Below the pieces are notes generated by a model. The model saw only the letters and a list, made by a program, of their open reading frames with translations. It did no database searches and had not been told where the DNA came from. Position numbers and translations under genes: made by a program. Below are positions 13,301 through 23,023 of a DNA stretch of 64,000 bases, in pieces; the first letter of the stretch is position 1, and every line of letters starts with the position of its first letter. Origin of the DNA: Pleurodeles waltl. Its lineage: Eukaryota > Chordata > Amphibia > Caudata > Salamandridae. Location: positions 62,001 through 126,000 of the forward strand of contig NW_027150013.1 of NCBI RefSeq assembly GCF_031143425.1. The letters run 5' to 3'.

Positions 13301-13833
13301 GTGGGGGAACGCTGGGTGGAAGGAAATTTGTGGCTCCCCTCAGATTCCAGAACTTTCTGCCACAGAAATGTGAGGAACATGTGTTTTTTTAGCCAAATTT
13401 TGAGGTTTGCAAAGGATTCTGGGTAACAGAACCTGGTCCGAGCCACACAAGTCACCCCATCTTGGATTCCCCTAGGTCTCTAGTTTTCAGGAATGCACAG
13501 GTTTGGTAGGTTTCCCTAGGTGGCGGCTGAGCTACAGGCCAAAATCTACAGGTAGGCACTTTGCAAAAAACACCTCTGTTTTCCTTCAAAGATTTGGCTG
13601 TGTCCACGTTGCGCTTTGGGGCGTTTCCTGTCGCGGGCGCTAGGCCTACCCACACAAGTGAAGTATCATTTTTATCGGGAGACGTGGGGGATGCTGGGTG
13701 GAAGGAATTTTGTGGCTCCTCTCAGATTCCAGAACTTTCTGCCACAGAAATGTGAGGAACATGTGTTTTTTTAGCCACATTTTGAGGTTTGCAAAGGATT
13801 CTGGGTAACAGAACCTGGTCCGAGCCACACAAG
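10388..13833 (+). repeat. HOR block B, copy 2 (9 monomers: i j e k e f e f g)
   Basis: Monomers start at 10388 (i), 10771 (j), 11154 (e), 11537 (k), 11920 (e), 12303 (f), 12686 (e), 13069 (f) and 13452 (g, 382 bp). The copy is offset by exactly 3,447 bp from copy 1. Reading through, I found only two differences in the shared span: 7443 A against 10890 C, and 8698 G against 12145 A. It diverges from copy 1 inside the last unit at 13662, where this copy continues as g ('gtgaagtatc'). Confidence 0.93.
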
Positions 13834-16131
13834 TCACCCCATCTTGGATTCCCCTAGGTCTCTAGTTTTCAGAAATGCACAGGTTTGGTAGGTTTCCATA
13901 GGTGGCGGCTGAGCTACAGGCCAAAATCTACAGGTAGGCACTTTGCAAAAAACACCTCTGTTTTCCTTCAAAAATTTGGCTGTGTCCACGTTGCGCTTTG
14001 GGGCGTTTCCTGTCGCGGGCGCTAGGCCTACCCACACAAGTGAGGTATCATTTTTATCGGGAGACGTGAGGGGACGCTGGGTGGAAGGAATTTTGTGGCT
14101 CCTCTCAGATTCCAGAACGTTCTGCCACAGAAATGTGAGGAACATGTGTTTTTTTAGCCACATTTTGAGGTTTGCAAAGGATTCTGGGTAACAGAACCAG
14201 GTCCGAGCCACACAAGTCACCCCATCTTGGATTCCCCTAGGTCTCTAGTTTTCAGAAATGCACAGGTTTGGTAGGTTTCCCTAGGTGGCGGCTGAGCTAC
14301 AGGCCAAAATCTACAGGTAGGCACTTTGCAAAAAACACCTCTGATTTCCTTCAAAAATTTGGCTGTGTCCACGTTGCGCTTTGGGGCGTTTCCTGTCGCG
14401 GGCGCTAGGCCTACCCACACAAGTGAGGTATCATTTTTATCGGGAGACGTGGGGGGACGCTGGGTGGAAGGATTTTTGTGGCTCCTCTCAGATTCCAGAA
14501 CTTTCTGCCACAGAAATGTGAGGACCATGTGTTTTTTTAGCTACATTTTGAGGTTTGCAAAGGATTCTGGGTAACAGAACCTGGTCCGAGCCACACAAGT
14601 CACCCCATCTTGGAATCCCCTAGGTCTCTAGTTTTCAGAAATGCACAGGATTGGTAGGTTTCCCTAGGTGGCGGCTGAGCTACAGGCCAAAATCTACAGG
14701 TAGGCACTTTGCAAAAAACACCTCTGTTTTCCTTCAAATATTTGGCTGTGTCCACGTTGCGCTTTGGGGCGTTTCCTGTTGCGGGCGCTAGGCCTACCCA
14801 CACAAGTGAGGTATCATTTTTATCGGGAGACGTGGGGGAACGCTGGGTGGAAGGAAATTCGTGGCTCCTCTTAGATTCCAGAACTTTATGCCACAGAAAT
14901 GTGAGGAACATGTTTTTTTTTAGCCAAATTTTGAGGTTTGCAAAGGATTCTGGGTAACAGAACCTGGTCCGAGCCACACAAGTCACCCCATCTTGGATTC
15001 CCCTAGGTCTCTAGTTTTCAGGAATGCACGGGTTTGGTAGGTTTCCCTAGGTGGCGGCTGAGCTACAGGCCAAAATCTACAGGTAGGCACTTTGCAAAAA
15101 AAAACTCTGTTTTCCTTCAAAAATTTGTCTGTGTCCACGTTGCGCTTTGGGGCATTTCCTGTCACGGGCGCTAGGCCTACCCACCCAAGTGAGGTGTAAT
15201 TTTGATCGGGAGACGTGGGGGAACGCTGGGTGGAAGGAATTTTGTGGCTCCTCTCAGATTCCAGAACTTTCTGCCACAGAAATGTGAGGAACATGTGTTT
15301 TTTTAGCCACATTTTGAGGTTTGCAAAGGATTCTGGGTAACAGAACCTGGTCCGAGCCACACAAGTCACCCCATCTTGGATTCCCCTAGGTCTCTAGTTT
15401 TCAGAAATGCACAGGTTTGGTAGGTTTCCCTAGGTGGCGGCTGAGCTACAGGCCAAAATCTACAGGTAGGCACTTTGCAAAAAACAACTCTGTTTTCCTT
15501 CAAAAATTTGGCTGTGTCCACGTTGCGCTTTGGGGCGTTTCCTGTTGCGGGCGCTAGGCCTACCCCACAAGTGAGGTATCATTTTTATCGGGAGACGTGG
15601 GGGAACGCTGGGTGGAAGGAAATTTGTGGCTCCCCTCAGATTCCAGAACATTCTGCCACAGAAATGTGAGGAACATGTGTTTTTTTAGCCAAATTTTGAG
15701 GTTGGCAAAGGATTCTGGGTAACAGAACCTGGTCCGAGCCACACAAGTCACCCCGTCTTGGATTCCACTAGGTCTCTAGTTTTCAGAAATGCACAGGTTT
15801 GGTAGGTTTCCTTAGGTGGCGGATGAGCTACAGGCCAAAATCTACAGGTAGGCACTTTGCAAAAAAACACCTCTGTTTTCCTTCAAAAATTTGTCTGTAT
15901 CCACGTTGCGCTTTGGGGCATTTCCTGTCACGGGCGCTAGGCCTACCCACACAAGTGAGGTATCATTTTTATCGGGAGACGTGGGGGAACGCTGGGTGGG
16001 AGGAAATTCGTGGCTCCTCTTAGATTCCAGAACTTTCTGCCACAGAAATGTGAGGAACATGTGTTTTTTTAGCCAAATTTTGAGGTTTGCAAAGGATTCT
16101 GGGTAACAGAACCTGGTCCGAACCACACAAG
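13834..16131 (+). repeat. Block h a b/l i c d (6 monomers)
   Basis: Monomers start at 13834 (h, 'gtgaggggacg' form), 14217 (a, 'gaggaccatgtg' form), 14600 (b/l hybrid), 14983 (i), 15366 (c, 382 bp, 'aaacaactctg') and 15748 (d, 384 bp through one extra A near 15861). The g-h-a-b run that starts at 13452 recurs at 35280 and 46381, and in shortened form at 52505. Confidence 0.87.
14600..14982 (+). repeat. Hybrid monomer b/l
   Basis: The b markers 'cttggaatcccc', 'acaggattgg' and 'caaatatttgg' occupy the left half. The right half is l-like ('aaattcgtggc', 'actttatgccac'). At 36428-37194, 47529-48294 and 53270-54035 the same stretch is two separate monomers (b then l), so this copy has lost one unit by exchange. 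Confidence 0.83.
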
Positions 16132-18427
16132 TCCCCCCATCTTGGATTCCCCTAGGTCTCTAGTTTTCAGGAATGCACAGGTTTGATAGGTTTCCCTAGG
16201 TGGCGGCTGAGCTACAGGCCAAAATCTACAGGTAGGCACTTTGCAAAAAAAAACTCTGTTTTCCTTCAAAAATTTGGCTGTGTCCACGTTGCGCTTTGGG
16301 GCGTTTCCTGTCACGGACGCTAGGCCTACCCACCCAAGTGAGGTGTAATTTTGATCGGGAGACGTGGGGGAACGCTGGGTGGAAGGAATTTTGTGGCTCC
16401 TCTCAGATTCCAGAACTTTCTGCCACAGAAATGTGAGGAACATGTGTTTTGTTAGCCACATTTTGAGGTTTGCAAAGGATTCTGGGTAAAAGAACCTGGT
16501 CCGAGCCACACAAGTCACCCCATCTTGGATTCCCCTAGGTCTCTAGTTTTCAGAAATGCACAGGTTTGGTAGGTTTCCCTAGGTGGCGGCTGAGCTACAG
16601 GCCAAAATCTACAGGTAGGCACTTTGCAAAAAACACCTCTGTTTTCCTTCAAAAATTTGGCTGTGTCCACGTTGCGCTTTGGGGCGTTTCCTGTTGCGGG
16701 CGCTAGGCCTACCCACACAAGTGAGGTATCATTTTTATCGGGAGACGTGGGGGAACGCTGGGTGGATGAAATTTGTGGCTCCCCTCAGATTCCAGAACTT
16801 TCTGCCACAGAAATGTGAGGAACATGTGTTTTTTTAGCCAAATTTTGAGGTTTGCAAAGGATTCTGGGTAACAGAACCTGGTCCGAGCCACACAAGTCAC
16901 CCCGTCTTGGATTCCCCTAGGTCTCTAGTTTTCAGAAATGCACAGGTTTGGTAGGTTTCCTTAGGTGGCGGCTGAGCTACAGGCCAAAATCTACAGGTAG
17001 GCACTTTGCAAAAAACACCTCTGTTTTCCTTCAAAAATTTGGCTGTGTCCACGTTGCGCTTTGGGGCATTTCCTGTCACGGGCGCTAGGCCTACCCACAC
17101 AAGTGAGGTATAATTTTTATCGGGAGACGTGGGGGAACGCTGGGTAGAAGGAAATTCGTGGCTCCTCTTAGATTCCAGAACTTTCTGCCACAGAAATGTG
17201 AGGAACATGTGTTTTTTTAGCCAAATTTTGAGGTTTGCAAAGGATTCTGGGTAACAGAACCTGGTCCGAGCCACACAAGTCACCCCATCTTGGATTCCCC
17301 TAGGTCTCTAGTTTTCAGGAATGCACAGGTTTGGTAGGTTTCCCTAAGTGGCGGCTGAGCTACAGGCCAAAATCTACAGGTAGGCAGTTTGCAAAAAACA
17401 CCTCTGTTTTCCTTCAAAAATTTGTCTGTGTCCACGTTGCGCTTTGGGGCGTTTCCTGTTGCGGGCGCTAGGCCTACCCACACAAGTGAGGTATCATTTT
17501 TATCGGGAGACGTGGGGGAACGCTGGGTGGAAGGAAATTTGTGGCTCCCCTCAGATTCCAGAACTTTCTGCCACAGAAATGTGAGGAACATGTGTTTTTT
17601 TAGCCAAATATTGAGGTTTGCAAAGGATTCTGGGTAACAGAACCTGGTCCGAGCCACACAAGTCACCCCATCTTGGATTCCCCTAGGTCTCTAGTTTTCA
17701 GGAATGCACAGGTTTGGTAGGTTTCCCTAGGTGGCGGCTGAGCTACAGGCCAAAATCTACAGGTAGGCACTTTGCAAAAAACACCTCTGTTTTCCTTCAA
17801 AAATTTGGCTGTGTCCACGTTGCGCTTTGGGGCGTTTCCTGTCGCGGGCGCTAGGCCTACCCACACAAGTGAAGTATCATTTTTATCGGGAGACGTGGGG
17901 GAACGCTGGGTGGAAGGAATTTTGTGGCTCCTCTCAGATTCCAGAACTTTCTGCCACAGAAATGTGAGGAACATGTGTTTTTTTAGCCACATTTTGAGGT
18001 TTGCAAAGGATTCTGGGTAACAGAACCTGGTCCGAGCCACACAAGTCACCCCATCTTGGATTCCCCTAGGTCTCTAGTTTTCAGAAATGCACAGGTTTGG
18101 TAGGTTTCCCTAGGTGGCGGCTGAGCTACAGGCCAAAATCTACAGTTAGGCACTTTGCAAAAAACAACTCTGTTTTCCTTCAAAAATTTGGCTGTGTCCA
18201 CGTTGCGCTTTGGGGCGTTTCCTGTTGCGGGCGCTAGGCCTACCCCACAAGTGAGGTATCATTTTTATCGGGAGACGTGGGGGAACGCTGGGTGGAAGGA
18301 AATTTGTGGCTCCCCTCAGATTCCAGAACTTTCTGCCACAGAAATGTGAGGAACATGTGTTTTTTTAGCCACATTTTGAGGTTTGCAAAGGATTCTGGGT
18401 AACAGAACCTGGTCCGAGCCACACAAG
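16132..18427 (+). repeat. Block i o e f n c (6 monomers)
   Basis: Monomers start at 16132 (i, preceded by the odd words 'ccgaaccacac' and 'gtcccccc'), 16515 (o-like, 382 bp because of 'ggtggatgaaat'), 16897 (e), 17280 (f, with 'aaatattgagg' at its end), 17663 (n) and 18046 (c, 382 bp, 'acagttaggc'). The o-e-f-n-c series is repeated directly after it, starting at 18428. Confidence 0.87.
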
Positions 18428-18810
18428 TCACCCCATCTTGGATTCCCCTAGGTCTCTAGTTTTCAGAAATGCACAGGTTTGGTAGGTTTCCCTAGGTGGC
18501 GGCTGAGCTACAGGCCAAAATCTACAGGTAGGCACTTTGCAAAAAACACCTCTGTTTTCCTTCAAAAATTTGGCTGTGTCCACGTTGCGCTTTGGGGCGT
18601 TTCCTGTTGCGGGCGCTAGGCCTACCCACACAAGTGAGGTATCATTTTTATCGGGAGACGTGGGGGAACGCTGGGTGGAAGGAAATTTGTGGCTCCCCTC
18701 AGATTCCAGAACTTTCTGCCACAGAAATGTGAGGAACATGTGTTTTTTTAGCCAAATTTTGAGGTTTGCAAAGGATTCTGGGTAACAGAACCTGGTCCGA
18801 GCCACACAAG
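18428..18810 (+). repeat. Reference monomer (type o, near-consensus, 383 bp)
   Basis: This copy is close to the majority sequence and serves as the coordinate standard. It holds 187 G or C of 383 bases and about 10 CpG, most of them in a cluster from 18573 to about 18670. Conserved palindromic words are CCTAGG (18447-18452 and 18491-18496), TTTGCAAA (18536-18543 and 18765-18772), TAGGCCTA (18617-18624) and ACATGT (18736-18741). Homopolymers that vary between copies are the A run at 18541-18546 and the T run near 18743-18749. No CENP-B-box-like word (TTCG, four bases, A, two bases, CGGG) was found on either strand. The minus strand is open across the unit from GTG to TGA, but this is judged non-coding. 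Confidence 0.95.
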
Positions 18811-21107
18811 TCACCCCGTCTTGGATTCCCCTAGGTCTCTAGTTTTCAGAAATGCACAGGTTTGGTAGGTTTCCTTAGGTGGCGGCTGAGCTACAGGCCA
18901 AAATCTACAGGTAGGCACTTTGCAAAAAACACCTCTGTTTTCCTTCAAAAATTTGGCTGTGTCCACGTTGCGCTTTGGGGCATTTCCTGTCACGGGCGCT
19001 AGGCCTACCCACACAAGTGAGGTATCATTTTTATCGGGAGACGTGGGGGAACGCTGGGTAGAAGGAAATTCGTGGCTCCTCTTAGATTCCAGAACTTTCT
19101 GCCACAGAAATGTGAGGAACATGTGTTTTTTTAGCCAAATTTTGAGGTTTGCAAAGGATTCTGGGTAACAGAACCTGGTCCGAGCCACACAAGTCACCCC
19201 ATCTTGGATTCCCCTAGGTCTCTAGTTTTCAGGAATGCACAGGTTTGGTAGGTTTCCCTAAGTGGCGGCTGAGCTACAGGCCAAAATCTACAGGTAGGCA
19301 GTTTGCAAAAAACACCTCTGTTTTCCTTCAAAAATTTGTCTGTGTCCACGTTGCGCTTTGGGGCGTTTCCTGTTGCGGGCGCTAGGCCTACCCACACAAG
19401 AGAGGTATCATTTTTATGGGGAGACGTGGGGGAACGCTGGGTGGAAGGAAATTTGTGGCTCCCCTCAGATTCCAGAACTTTCTGCCACAGAAATGTGAGG
19501 AACATGTGTTTTTTTAGCCAAATATTGAGGTTTGCAAAGGATTCTGGGTAACAGAACCTGGTCCGAACCACACAAGTCACCCCATCTTGGATTCCCCTAG
19601 GTCTCTAGTTTTCAGGAATGCACAGGTTTGGTAGGTTTCCCTAGGTGGCGGCTGAGCTACAGGCCAAAATCTACAGGTAGGCACTTTGCAAAAAACACCT
19701 CTGTTTTCCTTCAAAAATTTGGCTGTGTCCACGTTGCGCTTTGGGGCGTTTCCTGTCGCGGGCGCTAGGCCTACCCACACAAGTGAAGTATCATTTTTAT
19801 CGGGAGACGTGGGGGAACGCTGGGTGGAAGGAATTTTGTGGCTCCTCTCAGATTCCAGAACTTTCTGCCACAGAAATGTGAGGAACATGTGTTTTTTTAG
19901 CCACATTTTGAGGTTTGCAAAGGATTCTGGGTAACAGAACCTGGTCCGAGCCACACAAGTCACCCCATCTTGGATTCCCCTAGGTCTCTAGTTTTCAGAA
20001 ATGCACAGGTTTGGTAGGTTTCCATAGGTGGCGGCTGAGCTACAGGCCAAAATCTACAGGTAGGCACTTTGCAAAAAACAACTCTGTTTTCCTTCAAAAA
20101 TTTGGCTGTGTCCACGTTGCGCTTTGGGGCGTTTCCTGTTGCGGGCGCTAGGCCTACCCCACAAGTGAGGTATCATTTTTATCGGGAGACGTGGGGGAAC
20201 GCTGGGTGGAAGGAAATTTGTGGCTCCCCTCAGATTCCAGAACCTTCTGCCACAGAAATGTGAGGAACATGTGTTTTTTTAGCCAAATTTTGAGGTTGGC
20301 AAAGGATTCTGGGTAACAGAACCTGGTCCGAGCCACACAAGTCACCCCGTCTTGGATTCCACTAGGTCTCTAGTTTTCAGAAATGCACAGGTTTGGTAGG
20401 TTTCCTTAGGTGGCGGATGAGCTACAGGCCAAAATCTACAGGTAGGCACTTTGCAAAAAACACCTCTGTTTTCCTTCAAAAATGTGTCTGTATCCACGTT
20501 GCGCTTTGGGGCATTTCCTGTGACGGGCGCTAGGCCTACCCACACAAGTGAGGTATCATTTTTATCGGGAGACGTGGGGGAACGCTGGGTGGAAGGAAAT
20601 TTGTGGCTCCCCTCAGATTCCAGAACTTTCTGCCACAGAAATGTGAGGAACATGTGTTTTTTTAGCCAAATATTGAGGTTTGCAAAGGATTCTGGGTAAC
20701 AGAACCTGGTCCGAGCCACACAAGTCACCCCATCTTGGATTCCCCTAGGTCTCTAGTTTTCAGAAATGCCCAGGTTTGGTAGGTTTCCCTAGGTGGCGGC
20801 TGAGCTACAGGCCAAAATCTACAGGTAGGCACTTTGCAAAAAACACCTCTGTTTTCCTTCAAAAATTTGGCTGTGTCCACGTTGCGCTTTGGGGCGTTTC
20901 CTGTCACGGGCGCTAGGCCTACCCACCCAAGTGAGGTGTAATTTTGATCGGGAGACGTGGGGGAACGCTGGGTGGAAGGAATTTTGTGGCTCCTCTCAGA
21001 TTCCAGAACTTTCTGCCACAGAAATGTTAGGAACATGTGTTTTGTTAGCCACATTTTGAGGTTTGCAAAGGATTCTGGGTAACAGAACCTGGTCCGAGCC
21101 ACACAAG
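18428..21107 (+). repeat. Block C, copy 1 (7 monomers: o e f n c d i)
   Basis: Monomers start at 18428 (o), 18811 (e), 19194 (f, 'aaatattgagg'), 19577 (n), 19960 (c, 'gaaccttctgcc'), 20342 (d, 'tgtgacggg' and 'aaatattgagg') and 20725 (i, 'aaatgttaggaac' and 'tgtttgtta'-like ending). All seven boundaries have counterparts at exactly +21,445 bp (39873-42552). Confidence 0.9.
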
Positions 21108-23023
21108 TCACCCCATCTTGGATTCCCCTAGGTCTCTAGTTTTCAGAAATGCACAGGTTTGGTAGGTTTCCCTAGGTGGCGGCTGAGCTACAGGCCAAAA
21201 TCTACAGGTAGGCACTTTGCAAAAAACACCTCTGTTTTCCTTAAAAAATTTGGCTGTGTCCACGTTGCGCTTTGGGGCGTTTCCTGTTGCGGGCGCTAGG
21301 CCTACCCACACAAGTGAGGTATCATTTTTATCGGGAGACGTGGGGGAACGCTGGGTGGAAGGAAATTTGTGGCTCCCCTCAGATTCCAGAACTTTCTGCC
21401 ACAGAAATGTGAGGAACATGTGTTTTTTTAGCCAAATTTTGAGGTTTGCAAAGGATTCTGGGTAACAGAACCTGGTCCGAGCCACACAAGTCACCCCGTC
21501 TTGGATTCCCCTAGGTCTCTAGTTTTCAGAAATGCACAGGTTTGGTAGGTTTCCTTAGGTGGCGGCTGAGCTACAGGCCAAAATCTACAGGTAGGCACTT
21601 TGCAAAAAACACCTCTGTTTTCCTTCAAAAATTTGGCTGTGTCCACGTTGCGCTTTGGGGCATTTCCTGTCACGGGCGCTAGGCCTACCCACACAAGTGA
21701 GGTATCATTTTTATCGGGAGACGTGGGGGAACGCTGGGTAGAAGGAAATTCGTGGCTCCTCTTAGATTCCAGAACTTTCTGCCACAGAAATGTGAGGAAC
21801 ATGTGTTTTTTTAGCCAAATTTTGAGGTTTGCAAAGGATTCTGGGTAACAGAACCTGGTCCGAGCCACACAAGTCACCCCATCTTGGATTCCCCTAGGTC
21901 TCTAGTTTTCAGGAATGCACAGGTTTGGTAGGTTTCCCTAGGTGGCGGCTGAGCTACAGGCCAAAATCTACAGGTAGGCACTTTGCAAAAAAAAAACTCT
22001 GTTTTCCTTCAAAAATTTGGCTGTGTCCACGTTGCGCTTTGGGGCATTTCCTGTCACGGGCGCTAGGCCTACCCACCCAAGTGAGGTGTAATTTTGATCG
22101 GGAGACGTGGGGGAACGCTGGGTGGAAGGAATTTTGTGGCTCCTCTCAGATTCCAGAACTTTCTGCCACAGAAATGTGAGGAACATGTGTTTTTTTAGCC
22201 ACATTTTGAGGTTTGCAAAGGATTCTGGGTAACAGAACCTGGTCCGAGCCACACAAGTCACCCCATCTTGGATTCCCCTAGGTCTCTAGTTTTCAGAAAT
22301 GCACAGGTTTGGTAGGTTTCCCTAGGTGGCGGCTGAGCTACAGGCCAAAATCTACAGGTAGGCACTTTGCAAAAAACACCTCTGTTTTCCTTCAAAAATT
22401 TGGCTGTGTCCACGTTGCGCTTTGGGGCGTTTCCTGTTGCGGGCGCTAGGCCTACCCACACAAGTGAGGTATCATTTTTATCGGGAGACGTGGGGGAACG
22501 CTGGGTGGAAGGAAATTTGTGGCTCCCCTCAGATTCCAGAACTTTCTGTTACAGAAATGTGAGGAAAATGTGTTTTTTTAGCCAAATTTTGAGGTTTGCA
22601 AAGGATTCTGGGTAACAGAACCTGGCCCGAGCCACACAAGTCACCCCGTCTTGGATTCCCCTAGGTCTCTAGTTTTCAGAAATGCACAGGTTTGGTAGGT
22701 TTCCTTAGGTGGCGGCTGAGCTACAGGCCAAAATCTACAGGTAGGCACTTTGCAAAAAACACCTCTGTTTTCCTTCAAAAATTTGGCTGTGTCCACGTTG
22801 CGCTTTGGGGCATTTCCTGTCACGGGCGCTAGGCCTACCCACACAAGTGAGGTATCATTTTTATCGGGAGACGTGGGGGAACGCTGGGTAGAAGGAAATT
22901 CGTGGCTCCTCTTAGATTCCAGAACTTTCTGCCACAGAAATGTGAGGAACATGTGTTTTTTTAGCAACATTTTGAGGTTTGCAAAGGATTCTGGGTAACA
23001 GAACCTGGTCCGAGCCACACAAG
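21108..23023 (+). repeat. Block k e i j e (5 monomers)
   Basis: Monomers start at 21108 (k, 'ccttaaaaaatttgg'), 21491 (e), 21874 (i, 384 bp with a longer A run near 21987), 22258 (j, 'ctgttacagaaatg') and 22641 (e, ending in the unusual 'tagcaacatttt'). The i-j-e order matches the start of block B (6941 and 10388). Confidence 0.85.

Noticed and set aside
18428..18810. CENP-B box
   Set aside because: TTCG occurs only in 'aaattcgtggctcc' of e-type and some related units and lacks the required downstream A and CGGG spacing. The reverse complement has none either.
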